From CAZHRJ01 sp964534765 (GTDB taxonomy: Bacteria > Lindowbacteria > 2-12-FULL-62-27), in contig CAZHRJ010000037.1 in the NCBI GenBank assembly GCA_964534765.1, positions 1 to 23,966 of the forward strand: a stretch of 23,966 nt of DNA, written 5' to 3'. The notes under the pieces were generated by a model that saw nothing but the letters and a program-made list of their open reading frames with translations, was not told the origin of the DNA and did no database searches. The translations under genes and the position numbers were made by a program. Within the stretch, counting starts at the first letter, position 1, and the number at the start of each line of letters is the position of its first letter. Positions 6,870-15,450 of this stretch are shown here, piece by piece.

Positions 6870-8315
6870 ATGCCTCCGAACGACTTGAGAAACCTCATCC
6901 AGGGAGTATTCAGACAGTTCACGCCGGGATTTGCGTTTGTCTGGACGATCATCTGCGGCATGCTGATCGGGATGGTCATCCTGGTGGAGCCGGCGCGGGA
7001 CGGGTCTACGACATCGGATCCAATGAAGTTGATGGCGGGCTATTTTTCCGAGTCCAAATCCGCGGCGATTTTGATTTTTTCTCTGCTCGGGGCGATGCCA
7101 TGGATTCCACTGGTGCTTGAAAACATTTCGAGGACGGTCACAGACGAGATGGCATCGTCGGGCGTGGCGTACCACCGGGATTTTCATCGCGCGACGAAAT
7201 TATTGAATGAGCGCCGGATCTGGGAGGCTGTTGAAGAGTTCGAATTGCTTCAGAAGGAAATGCCGGACGATCCGGAGCTGCAATTCCAGATTGCGGAAGT
7301 CTACTGGATCGGTCTGGGCGATGCGAAGGAGGGACTGAGACGCTATGGCCGGATCTGGTCCCGGATCCAGAAGCCCGACACACCGCTGCTCGGCGATCAT
7401 ACGTTTTTTTCCGAGCGACCCCTGCCGGTGGCGCTTCGGATGGCCGACATCCACTACCTGAGCCGGGATTTTCAAGGAGCGAAGCGCGTTCTGGAGAATC
7501 TTGTGGCCTCACGAGGCCGAAATCTGGGAGACGCGAGGGAATCGGTTCTCGATCGAATTGAGACCCTCAAGGCATTGGGAACCACCCGGCCTGAGATACT
7601 CGTTCTATTCGACATCGACGGGACACTCTGTCTAACCGGTGGCGCGGGAGGCGGCGCCGTAGGAGCGGCATTCGAGGAGGTGTACGGGAAGCCTGCGGAC
7701 ATCGCAAAGATAGATTTTCGTGGCCGGACAGACATATCGCTCTGGCGGGAATTATTATCCAATCAGGGCATGTCCTATTCGCCGGATGATCCGTATCTAT
7801 CGGCCTTCAAGGACAGCTATCTGGTCCATCTGCGTCGGCTGCTGACGCGATCGAACCCGAAACCGACCCTGGGCGCCGCGCCCCTGTTAGAGCGGCTTGA
7901 GCGGGAACCCGGGGTGGCGATGGGTCTATTGACCGGCAACATCGAGATGGGCGGGCGGATCAAGCTGCAGTCGATCCGACTGAATCGTTTTTTTCCAGTT
8001 GGGGGATTTGGTGAAGACGGGGAGGACCGGTCAGACATCGCGGCGGCGGCGATCGACCGGGCGCAGCGTTATTACGGCGCGAATTTTTCGCCGGATCACA
8101 TTTACGTCGTGGGCGACGCCGCCGCCGACATCGAGGCGGCGCGAAGCGCCGGAGCGAAATCGATAGCCGTCGGGACCGGATGGACAAGCAAGGAGGAATT
8201 GGTGGGCATGGGTCCGGACCTCTACATGGACGATTTCCGGCAATCGACCATTTTTTTGGGCAGGTTGGGTATCAAGGAGCCGACCGGCCATCGACTTTCG
8301 ATCAATCCCACCTGA
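6870..8315 (+). CDS. Membrane-anchored TPR-like/HAD hydrolase fusion protein
   Basis: This 481-aa protein has an unusual layout. Two hydrophobic segments (about residues 20-39 and 64-84) anchor it in the membrane. Residues 103-235 are helical and TPR-like (RRIWEAVEEFELLQKEMPDD, then RDFQGAKRVLENLV). Residues 244-465 form a HAD-superfamily hydrolase of the phosphoglycolate-phosphatase-like type with all four motifs: I, FDIDGT (nucleophile Asp248, acid Asp250); II, LLTGN (Thr355); III, a Lys near 365; IV, VGDAAAD (Asp416, Asp420). If both hydrophobic segments span the membrane, the TPR and HAD parts lie on the same side as the N-terminus, presumably the cytoplasm. The HAD part alone resembles stand-alone phosphatases; I know of no standard family with this N-terminal addition. 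Substrate unknown. The ATG at 6870 coincides with the predicted transcription start. Confidence 0.85.
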   Translation: MPPNDLRNLIQGVFRQFTPGFAFVWTIICGMLIGMVILVEPARDGSTTSDPMKLMAGYFSESKSAAILIFSLLGAMPWIPLVLENISRTVTDEMASSGVAYHRDFHRATKLLNERRIWEAVEEFELLQKEMPDDPELQFQIAEVYWIGLGDAKEGLRRYGRIWSRIQKPDTPLLGDHTFFSERPLPVALRMADIHYLSRDFQGAKRVLENLVASRGRNLGDARESVLDRIETLKALGTTRPEILVLFDIDGTLCLTGGAGGGAVGAAFEEVYGKPADIAKIDFRGRTDISLWRELLSNQGMSYSPDDPYLSAFKDSYLVHLRRLLTRSNPKPTLGAAPLLERLEREPGVAMGLLTGNIEMGGRIKLQSIRLNRFFPVGGFGEDGEDRSDIAAAAIDRAQRYYGANFSPDHIYVVGDAAADIEAARSAGAKSIAVGTGWTSKEELVGMGPDLYMDDFRQSTIFLGRLGIKEPTGHRLSINPT

Positions 8316-8345
8316 GGATAGCCAACAAGTATTTCATTCCGAATT

Positions 8346-8374
8346 TTGCGAATTAGATCCTGATGTGGTAGAGT
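8346..8374 (+). promoter_or_regulatory. Possible promoter for the RNA helicase gene
   Basis: TTGCGA (8346-8351), a 17-base spacer and TAGAGT (8369-8374). This would give a 5' leader of about 120 bases before the helicase ATG. Long leaders are common on cold-inducible helicase mRNAs, but nothing here proves cold control. Confidence 0.35.
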
Positions 8375-8500
8375 CAGTCAGTTTTGACGAACCTCGAGGT
8401 GGCACCCGCTGAATTGCGAATCCTCCTCAGAAGCGGTCCATCAGTTCTCACCGATCGGCCATCACACTTCTTAAGGTTCATCAATAGAGGAGAAAACGAA

Positions 8501-9712
8501 ATGAGATTTGATGAGTTGGGACTCGCTCCGGAGATTCTTCGTGCCGTGTCCGACAAGGGATATGACAATCCAACGGCGATCCAGATCGAGGCCATCCCGC
8601 CGATTCTGCAGGGAAGGGATGCGATCGGCTGTGCGCAGACCGGGACCGGTAAAACCGCCGCGTTCACCCTCCCGATCCTCCATCGGTTTCGGAGTGGCCG
8701 GTCGCCGACGCTTCGGGCGCTGGTTCTTGTGCCCACGCGCGAGCTGGCCGCGCAGGTGAGCCAAAGCATCCGCGCGTACGGTCGATACGTGAAGATCCGA
8801 ACCGAAGTGGTATTTGGCGGTGTGCCGATCAACCCGCAGACAGCGGCGCTGCGCAGCGGAGTGGACATTCTGGTCGCCACCCCCGGCCGGCTGCTGGACC
8901 ACATGCGCCAGGGACATGTGCGGTTCCAACAGCTAGAAGTGCTGGTCATCGACGAAGCGGACCGGATGCTCGACATGGGATTTATTCCGGACGTTCGGAC
9001 CATTCTGAAGAGTCTACCGGCGCGACGCCAGACGCTTTTCTTTTCCGCCACCATGCCGGACCCGATCCAGAGACTGGCGAATGAAATTTTGAATCAGCCG
9101 CAGATGATCAAGGTCGCCGGGCAGGGGACGCCGGCCGACGGTATTCGGCAGGTCGTGTATCCGGTGGATGCCGCGCGCAAGAGGGATCTGCTGCTGCATT
9201 TGATCGAGAAAGAGAAGATGGACCATGTTCTGGTGTTTACGCGAACGAAGCATCGGGCGAATCATCTCGCGCGGCAGCTGGAGAAGTGCGGGAAGCGAGT
9301 AGCGGCCCTGCACGGCAACAAGACCCAGGCCGCGCGAACGCGGGCGCTGGAAGGGTTCCGCAGCGGGGAGATTCAAGTGCTCGTGGCGACCAACATCGCC
9401 GCCCGAGGATTGGACGTCAGGGGAATCTCTCACGTCGTGAACTACGAGTTTCCGGAGGTCCCCGAGGATTATGTCCACCGGGTCGGCCGGACGGCGCGAG
9501 CGGAGTGCACGGGCGACGCGATTTCGTTGATGTCTCCGCCCGAGCGGGAGAATCTTCGGGAAATCGAGCGGCTCATCGGCTCAAAAATTCCACAGATGAC
9601 GATGGCCGGATTTGACTATCGATGCCAGCCGGCCCATCAACCGGCCCCTCCGGCGCCCCCGGGAAATTTCCGGCCCCGCCGGCGGTATGGATATGGAAGG
9701 GGAATGCGTTAA
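8501..9712 (+). CDS. DEAD-box ATP-dependent RNA helicase (RhlE-like)
   Basis: The 403-aa cytoplasmic helicase has the motifs in order: Q motif (YDNPTAIQIEAIP, about 21-33), motif I AQTGTGKT (45-52), Ia PTRELA, Ib TPGR, II DEAD (151-154), III SAT (182-184), IV VFTRTK, V TNIAARGLD and VI HRVGRTAR (326-333). The two RecA-like domains are followed by a short Pro- and Arg/Gly-rich tail (PRRRYGYGRGMR), as in RhlE/RhlB-type enzymes that act in ribosome assembly and mRNA turnover. The frame extends upstream to 8384, but the ATG at 8501 is preferred: it has a good GAGGAG Shine-Dalgarno and gives the standard family N-terminus. It appears monocistronic, with an intrinsic terminator overlapping its stop codon. 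Confidence 0.95.
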   Translation: MRFDELGLAPEILRAVSDKGYDNPTAIQIEAIPPILQGRDAIGCAQTGTGKTAAFTLPILHRFRSGRSPTLRALVLVPTRELAAQVSQSIRAYGRYVKIRTEVVFGGVPINPQTAALRSGVDILVATPGRLLDHMRQGHVRFQQLEVLVIDEADRMLDMGFIPDVRTILKSLPARRQTLFFSATMPDPIQRLANEILNQPQMIKVAGQGTPADGIRQVVYPVDAARKRDLLLHLIEKEKMDHVLVFTRTKHRANHLARQLEKCGKRVAALHGNKTQAARTRALEGFRSGEIQVLVATNIAARGLDVRGISHVVNYEFPEVPEDYVHRVGRTARAECTGDAISLMSPPERENLREIERLIGSKIPQMTMAGFDYRCQPAHQPAPPAPPGNFRPRRRYGYGRGMR

Positions 9713-9723
9713 CCCCTTTTTTT
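9697..9723 (+). terminator. Intrinsic terminator of the helicase gene
   Basis: AAGGGG (9697-9702) pairs with CCCCTT (9713-9718), and a T run extends to 9723. The helicase TAA lies within the loop. It separates the helicase transcript from the riboswitch-kup transcript. Confidence 0.7.
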
Positions 9724-9738
9724 GGCGACTTCCCATCC

Positions 9739-9767
9739 TTGTCATGCTCCTCTCTTCTTGATATAGC
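9739..9767 (+). promoter_or_regulatory. Promoter of the riboswitch-kup transcript
   Basis: TTGTCA (9739-9744), a 17-base spacer and TATAGC (9762-9767). Transcription would start at about 9774, just before the first paired strand of the riboswitch at 9777. The fit between promoter and aptamer start supports both calls. Confidence 0.6.
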
Positions 9768-9776
9768 TTCCGGCGA

Positions 9777-9928
9777 TACGCCGAGTGGCCTTCACTTAAA
9801 GGAGGCCAGCGGGGGATGCAGGCAATCCGGGGCAAACCGCGGCTTGGGGCGCACGCTGAAAGAGCGGCGCCGAGGCGGCGGCGGGCAACCTCTCCAGCCC
9901 GCGCCCGACAGCTAACTCCGCAGGCGTA
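9777..9928 (+). promoter_or_regulatory. c-di-AMP riboswitch (ydaO/yuaA type) controlling kup
   Basis: The 3' part GCCCGACAGCTAACTCCG, followed by CAGGCGT, matches the highly conserved ydaO signature around CCGxCAGCUAAC. P1 forms between TACGCC (9777-9782) and GGCGTA (9923-9928). A second stem pairs GCGGGC (9881-9886) with GCCCGC (9897-9902), and GGGGGA and TTGGGGCG blocks sit at the expected internal places. The ydaO RNAs bind two c-di-AMP molecules and commonly sit upstream of potassium transporters, as here. No terminator follows. A competing hairpin CTCCG (9916-9920) with CGGAG (9929-9933) would place the P1 3' strand in its loop and could be the switch. Direct translational control is likely but inferred. 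Confidence 0.9.
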
Positions 9929-10000
9929 CGGAGGGGACGGCGAACACCGGCTGAACAGGTCGACGCGCTGTCCTCAGGACACGTGGTTAGGGTGGCGCGG

Positions 10001-11929
10001 ATGACCGAATCAACCAGTCCGGGCGGGGCAAATCCGCCGGCGGAACTACCCCATTCAGATGCTCACTCCACCGGTACAGCCCTGACCGGACTCATGTTAG
10101 GGGCACTGGGCGTGGTGTATGGAGACATCGGCACAAGTCCTCTATACGCGCTTAAGATATGTTTTTCCGGCGCTATCGGAGTGACGCCGACGGAATCGAA
10201 CATCCTGGGTATTCTGTCGCTGGTATTCTGGTCCGTGACGTTTGTTGTGGGAGTCAAATATCTGTTTTTCGTTCTTAGAGCGGATAACCACGGCGAGGGC
10301 GGCATACTGGCTCTGCTGGCGTTGGCTTCCCGCCGGCACAATGGTCGGCCGCCGCCGGGGCCGATTCTGACGCTGTGTCTATTTGCCGCCGCGATGTTGT
10401 TTGGGGATGGGATGATCACGCCCGCGATATCCGTTCTCAGCGCAGTGGAAGGCCTGAGCATTGCGACCCATCGGTTGGAGCCGATCGTTCTACCCCTGAC
10501 AACCGTCATTCTTTGCATTCTGTTTATGGCCCAAAAAAATGGCACGGGGAACATCGGTCGATGGTTTGGACCGATCATGCTGATCTGGTTTGTGACGCTG
10601 GCCGTCATGGGATTGGTCCAGATCTCCGAATGTCCGCACGTGCTCCGGGCGATCAATCCCTGGTATGCTGTCCGATTTCTATTGACGAGCGGCGTCGGTG
10701 GATATGTGGTGCTGGGAGGCGTGTTTTTGTGCATTACCGGTGCGGAGGCGCTGTACGCGGACATGGGACATTTCGGTCGTCCGGCGATCCAAGCTGGATG
10801 GTATGGCCTGGTCATGCCGAGCCTGCTCCTGAATTACTTTGGCCAGGGCGCGCTATTAATTCTTCATCCCGAATCCCGTGAATCTCCCTTTTACTCCATG
10901 GTCCCGCACTGGGGGTTATACCCGCTGGTTGCGTTGGCGACGATGGCGACGATCATCGCATCGCAGGCGTTGATATCCGGCGCATTTTCGCTGAACAGTC
11001 AGGCGATCCAGCTGGGGTACTGTCCGCGTCTCACGGTGATGCACACGTCGCGCGAGCGGGAAGGCCAGATCTACATTCCGGAAGTGAACTGGACGTTGAT
11101 GATCTGCTGTCTGGGGTTGGTGTGGGGATTCAAATCATCCGAGAATCTGGCGAGCGCCTACGGTGTGGCGGTGACGGGAGACATGGTCGCGACGTCGATC
11201 ATCTTTTACATCGTCATGCGCCGCGCCTGGGGCTGGTCCCGATGGAAGGCCGTGCCGATCACGCTGTGTTTTCTGATCGTGGACGTGACATTCCTGGGCG
11301 CGAATCTGTTCAAATTTTTCGAGGGGGGATGGGTTCCCCTGCTGATGGCTTTCTTAATTTTCACATTGATGACGGCCTGGAAAGACGGCCGGAAACGTCT
11401 GGCGGCGCATATTGCGTCCAAGGCGATGCCGCTGGATGAATTTTTAAAGCAGGTGACCGAAAAGAAAACCGTCCGTGTACCGGGTACGGCAGTATTCATG
11501 ACGGCAAATCCGAGGGGCGCGCCACCCATTCTGGTCCATCACTGGCAGAGGGACTCGGCGCTGCACGAGATGGTGGTGCTGCTGTCCATTGTCAGTGAGC
11601 ACATCCCGGCGGTCCCGGCCAAGCACAGAATGGAAGTCAAACCCCTGGGCCAGGGATTTCATCAAGTGATAGCCCGATACGGATACATGCAGACGCCCAA
11701 TGTGCCGCTGATCCTGAAGATGTGTTCCTTTTTCGATCTGGAGATCGGGCAGGAGAAAGTGACCTACTATCTGGGCCGGGAACACCTGATACCATCCGCG
11801 AGCGAAGGGATGTCCTACTATAGAAAGGCGCTGTTTGTTCTCATATCACGCAACACGCGAAGCGCCACCGCTTATTTTGGAATCCCACTGGATCAGGTGG
11901 AGGAACTCGGCATGCAGGTGGAGTTATGA
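10001..11929 (+). CDS. kup: KUP/HAK/KT-type potassium uptake transporter
   Basis: The 642-aa inner-membrane protein imports K+ probably with H+. The family signature GALGVVYGDIGTSPLYALK lies near residues 34-52, followed by YLFFVLRADNHGEGGILAL, LFGDGMITPAISVLSAVEG, EALYADMGHFGRPAIQ, QALISGAFSLNSQAIQLG, and a segment ending ASAYGVAVTGDMVATS. About twelve membrane segments are followed by a soluble C-terminal domain of roughly 180 residues (including GTAVFMTANPRGAPPILVHH). The ATG at 10001 is chosen; an in-frame GTG at 9983 lies in a poorly conserved extension. The gene is preceded by a c-di-AMP riboswitch and its own promoter, so K+ import probably responds to c-di-AMP. It appears monocistronic. 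Confidence 0.97.
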   Translation: MTESTSPGGANPPAELPHSDAHSTGTALTGLMLGALGVVYGDIGTSPLYALKICFSGAIGVTPTESNILGILSLVFWSVTFVVGVKYLFFVLRADNHGEGGILALLALASRRHNGRPPPGPILTLCLFAAAMLFGDGMITPAISVLSAVEGLSIATHRLEPIVLPLTTVILCILFMAQKNGTGNIGRWFGPIMLIWFVTLAVMGLVQISECPHVLRAINPWYAVRFLLTSGVGGYVVLGGVFLCITGAEALYADMGHFGRPAIQAGWYGLVMPSLLLNYFGQGALLILHPESRESPFYSMVPHWGLYPLVALATMATIIASQALISGAFSLNSQAIQLGYCPRLTVMHTSREREGQIYIPEVNWTLMICCLGLVWGFKSSENLASAYGVAVTGDMVATSIIFYIVMRRAWGWSRWKAVPITLCFLIVDVTFLGANLFKFFEGGWVPLLMAFLIFTLMTAWKDGRKRLAAHIASKAMPLDEFLKQVTEKKTVRVPGTAVFMTANPRGAPPILVHHWQRDSALHEMVVLLSIVSEHIPAVPAKHRMEVKPLGQGFHQVIARYGYMQTPNVPLILKMCSFFDLEIGQEKVTYYLGREHLIPSASEGMSYYRKALFVLISRNTRSATAYFGIPLDQVEELGMQVEL

Positions 11930-12173
11930 AAGACGCATGTCGCCGGCACAGATCTTCCGCGGCCCAAGGGAAAGACAACAGGTTGAGCACTTAGAACCAG
12001 CAGGAGTTGAGGATCTAGAAGGACCTGGGGTTAAAATCTTTTCTGAAGGTTGCTTGATTCTGTCCCTCGGCCTGTTGGACAATGTAGCCGATCGAAACAA
12101 CCCATACTGAATACCAAAAAAGGTTGCGCACCCATATTGAGAGTCGAAATCATCAGCGCGGAGGTGTCGTATC

Positions 12174-12489
12174 ATGTCTGAGATACAGAGTGTGTTTGCG
12201 CCGCTATTGGCAAGCTGGATAGCGATTCCGCTGATTTTTGCAGTCCGGTTCATATCGAGTCTTCTGACGGAGGTACAAACGCTCATGGTCGTGTGGGGTC
12301 GCGTGAAATCAGCGACTTTGCTGGCCGGCGTCGAAGATCTGTTGTACTGGACATCGATCGGTCTGGTCATCCACGAGACCGGTCGGGGGTATCTTTAATG
12401 TCCTGGCGGCAGTGGCGGCGTACATGCTGGCGACCGCGGTAGCGGCGAGAATGAGTTGGGGATTCCGAAAGAGCGGAGAGTCAGCTTGA
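12174..12489 (+). pseudogene. Small three-helix membrane protein (DUF5698/UPF0316-like), frame broken in a G run
   Basis: ATG 12174 has a good GGAGGTG Shine-Dalgarno. The first frame reads 74 codons, with two hydrophobic segments (WIAIPLIFAVRFISSLL; TLLAGVEDLLYWTSIGLVI), and stops at 12398. Removing one G from GGGGG (12385-12389) continues the protein in the next frame as GIFNVLAAVAAYMLATAVAA, then RMSWGFRKSGESA, to a stop at 12487-12489. The joined 104-aa product has three membrane segments and a layout (VxxxRGRxxxAxxLxxxExLxW...NVLAYxxG) like the DUF5698 part of UPF0316 proteins, but lacks the usual DUF2179 tail. The family match is tentative. Its end overlaps the convergent putA stop by nine bases. 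Either a one-base sequencing error or a recent inactivation is possible. Confidence 0.5.
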
Positions 12490-15450
12490 GAGGTCCGGGG
12501 AGAATCCGTGTCTGGAGAGATTTTCCGACAGAGTCAACGGCAGGGCAAACTGAGCCAGATAGTCGGGTCCGCCGGCTTTGGATCCGACGCCGGACGATCT
12601 GTGTCCGCCGAACGGTTGCCGGGCGACGGCGGCACCGGTGACACCGCGGTTGAGATACAGGTTGCCGACGTCGAAAGAGGATTTCGCCAGAGCCAAGTGA
12701 CCCGGATGCCGGGAGAAGACGCCCCCGGTAAGGGCAAAGGGTGTGGCGTTGGCAAGGTCGAGAGCGTCCTCGAAGTTTTTTGCCGAGAGGACGGCGACCA
12801 GGGGCCCGAAAATTTCCTCCTGAGCGATTCGGGATGATCCATTCCGGAGGGCGACGACCGCCGGCGGGACGAAGAATCCCTCCCCGGGCGATCGGCCGGG
12901 ATCAGGCGTGAGGAGCCACTGGCCATCGGATTCAGCGATGCCCCAATAGCGTTTGATTCGGCCGGTGGCGGACTCTTCGATGAGAGGAGAAATCCGGGTG
13001 GCGGGCGATTCGGCGAATCCGATCGGGTAGTGAAGAGCGGCATTGACAAACCTGCGGACGAAGTCATCGAAGATGGATTCGATGAGTATCACGCGGCTGA
13101 GTGCGGAGCATTTCTGCCCGGCGAAATCGAAGGCGGATCGAAGGCATTCGGGGACGGCCAAATCGAGATCGGCGTCGGAGTCGACGATGACGGCGTTTTT
13201 TCCGCCCATTTCCGCGATGACTCGTCGTGGACCGGATGGTGAAAACGGCGCGGAGGCCGCGCGTTTAAGGATTTCCTCGCCGACCGCGCGAGATCCGGTA
13301 AACGCGATCAGATCGACCCCGGGATGTTCGACGAGTTCGGGGCCGATCTCCTCGCCGACTCCCGGCAAGAACTGGAGGACATCGGGCGGGACGCCCGCGT
13401 CCCGATAGATTTCATAGAGCCGATAGGCGATCAGGGGCGTCTGCTCGGCGGGTTTAAAGAGGACGCAATTTCCCATTGCCAGCGCCGCGGCTGTCTGACC
13501 CGCCGGGATGGCGAGCGGAAAGTTCCAAGGACTGATGACGGCGGCGACTCCCCTCGGACGGTGCGCGATGACGTTCGTCTCACCGAGAACATGGGGCTGG
13601 AGTTTTTGGCCCTCCTCCAGACGAATGGCCTGATCGGAATAATATCGGAAATAATCGATCGCCTCCGCCACGTCCGCCAGCGCCTCCTCCCACGGCTTTC
13701 CGGCCTCACAGACTTCCAGCGCGGCCAGTTCGAATCGAAGGCGAAAAATCCTCTCACCCACGAGGCGAAGGATGACCGCGCGGTCGGCTGCCCTTGTTCG
13801 TCCCCACCGGGAGAATGCCTTGCGGGCGATTTCGACCGATTCCCGAACCATCGTCATATCCGCTACCTGGACTTCCGCCACAATCTGTGACGGATGCGAG
13901 GGATTAACCGAGGTCAACATTTTATCCGAGGGTCGGATCCGGCCGTTGATGACGGCGGAAATCCGAGCGGCCGGGCGGCACAATTGCCGTGAAATCGCGT
14001 CCCGCATGCCATGTCGAATCTCCGGCAGATGGAATTCTGGCAGGGAAGTATTTTCGAAAGCTTTCGGCGGAACGGATTCGATTTGAGGCGCGGGGAAAGA
14101 TTCATGGGGATTGCGCAGCAATTCGTCGGGCGGGATGCGGCCCAGCCGGCGAATTTTCAAAAAGGACTCGTTGGAGCTGTTTTCGAGGAGCCGCCGAACC
14201 AGATAAGCCATGCCGGGAATGAGCTCACCGAAAGGCGTGTAGACACGGACCGGGCAGCCGCGGCCGACAAGCACCGCGCGGGTGGCGCGGGCCATGCCGA
14301 ACAGGAACTGGAACTCCAGCCGGCCCGGCGGCGGTGGCATGGATTCAGCGGCAGCCAAAGCCGCGGCGATGCTTCTTAAGTTGTGGCTGGCGACCGCAAG
14401 ACGCATGCGGGGTTCGGCGAGTATGGAGAAGGTCAACCGTTCGAAAGCCGCGTCCGTTTCGAGTTTTCGGAGATAGACCGGCGGCGTCCAATTGTTTCGT
14501 CCGGCACGAATCATTTCGCTGTCCCAGTAAGCGCCCTTGACCAGGCGAACGGTCAGGGGACGGTCATTTTGGCGGCACCAATCGCGAATTCGAAGGCATC
14601 GTCGATCGGCATCCCGCAGATAGGCCTGGAGGACGACGCCGATATCGGACACGGATCTAAATTCAGGTTCCTCAAATAAATTGAGGAGCAAATCGAGGGT
14701 CATGTCGCACACGAGGTAATCTTCTGCGTCGAAGTGCAGGAACGTCCGCCGGCCGGTGTCGGAGACGCTGATCCGGCCGGCGGCCAGCCGAAGGATGGCG
14801 CGGAGTCTTGGCAAGAGCCTGGCCGCGACCTCGACCGGATCGATCGGATCGAAAAAGGAGGTGAGTGCCGAACACTTGATGGAGAGGTTGATCTGGCCGA
14901 TGTATTTGTCGCGTAGAGAAAAGTCGGTCAATTTTCGGATGGTCGAGAGGACCGTCTCCAGGTTGTCATCCGCCTGTTTTTCGGACAGTGTGGCTTCGCC
15001 GAGGAAATCGACCGAGGCCGTAAGCTTCCGGGAGGCCAATTCGATGATTGTCCCGGCCACTTCCTCCGCGGTTTCTCCACCGATGAACCGCCGGGCCATT
15101 TTTTTCATGAGAAACCGGACGGCGGCCGATATGGCTCCGGCCGTCAGAAGCCCTCCGGACCACCGGAGGCCGGTTTGGAGGGGCAGGGGGAGGCGATGAT
15201 CGTCATGGGGGAAGAAGTGTTTGAGATGGTCGAGGATGTCGCGATCAGATTGGAGAGACGGGAATACGTCTATAAACTGGAGGATGCGGCGTTTTCTTTC
15301 CGGATCGGACAAGCTCCAGTCGAGGATCTGATCTTCCCAGGAAGATCCGATCGAGAGTTCGCGTTCCTGCCGATCGACATCGAGGAGAAGCCGGCGCGCG
15401 ATTTCCGCGATCCGGGATTCGACGCGGGTTGTGTCGGGAGTGGAACTCAT
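12481..15450 (-). CDS. putA: Bifunctional proline dehydrogenase/L-glutamate gamma-semialdehyde dehydrogenase
   Basis: The 989-aa enzyme converts proline to glutamate in two steps. The FAD-dependent proline dehydrogenase barrel (about 140-440) shows INLSIKCSAL, HFDAEDY (241-245), VRLVKGAYWDSEM, VASHN, EFQFLFGM and YTPFGELIPGMAYLVRRLLE. The NAD-dependent aldehyde dehydrogenase (about 500-980) shows SPWNFPLAIP (Asn643), FKPAEQTP, FTGSRAVGEEI, AEMGGKN (Glu747), FAGQKCSALSR (nucleophile Cys781) and EEIFGPL. There is no N-terminal ribbon-helix-helix DNA-binding domain and no C-terminal extension, so it is a short, catalytic-only PutA that does not repress its own gene. The ATG at 15450 shares one base with the stop of the upstream cca gene (TGATG); a TTG one codon earlier is possible. 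It is the last gene of the mutS block, an unusual place for a catabolic gene. Confidence 0.96.
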   Translation of the reverse strand: MSSTPDTTRVESRIAEIARRLLLDVDRQERELSIGSSWEDQILDWSLSDPERKRRILQFIDVFPSLQSDRDILDHLKHFFPHDDHRLPLPLQTGLRWSGGLLTAGAISAAVRFLMKKMARRFIGGETAEEVAGTIIELASRKLTASVDFLGEATLSEKQADDNLETVLSTIRKLTDFSLRDKYIGQINLSIKCSALTSFFDPIDPVEVAARLLPRLRAILRLAAGRISVSDTGRRTFLHFDAEDYLVCDMTLDLLLNLFEEPEFRSVSDIGVVLQAYLRDADRRCLRIRDWCRQNDRPLTVRLVKGAYWDSEMIRAGRNNWTPPVYLRKLETDAAFERLTFSILAEPRMRLAVASHNLRSIAAALAAAESMPPPPGRLEFQFLFGMARATRAVLVGRGCPVRVYTPFGELIPGMAYLVRRLLENSSNESFLKIRRLGRIPPDELLRNPHESFPAPQIESVPPKAFENTSLPEFHLPEIRHGMRDAISRQLCRPAARISAVINGRIRPSDKMLTSVNPSHPSQIVAEVQVADMTMVRESVEIARKAFSRWGRTRAADRAVILRLVGERIFRLRFELAALEVCEAGKPWEEALADVAEAIDYFRYYSDQAIRLEEGQKLQPHVLGETNVIAHRPRGVAAVISPWNFPLAIPAGQTAAALAMGNCVLFKPAEQTPLIAYRLYEIYRDAGVPPDVLQFLPGVGEEIGPELVEHPGVDLIAFTGSRAVGEEILKRAASAPFSPSGPRRVIAEMGGKNAVIVDSDADLDLAVPECLRSAFDFAGQKCSALSRVILIESIFDDFVRRFVNAALHYPIGFAESPATRISPLIEESATGRIKRYWGIAESDGQWLLTPDPGRSPGEGFFVPPAVVALRNGSSRIAQEEIFGPLVAVLSAKNFEDALDLANATPFALTGGVFSRHPGHLALAKSSFDVGNLYLNRGVTGAAVARQPFGGHRSSGVGSKAGGPDYLAQFALPLTLSENLSRHGFSPDLSS

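Noticed and set aside
8384..8500. Extended N-terminus of the helicase
   Set aside because: The extra 39 residues are not family-like; the ATG at 8501 has a proper Shine-Dalgarno and gives the standard RhlE start.
8374..9054. A 226-codon minus-strand open frame opposite the DEAD-box helicase
   Set aside because: It is a shadow of the helicase frame; the helicase motifs are complete and the antisense translation has no recognisable features.
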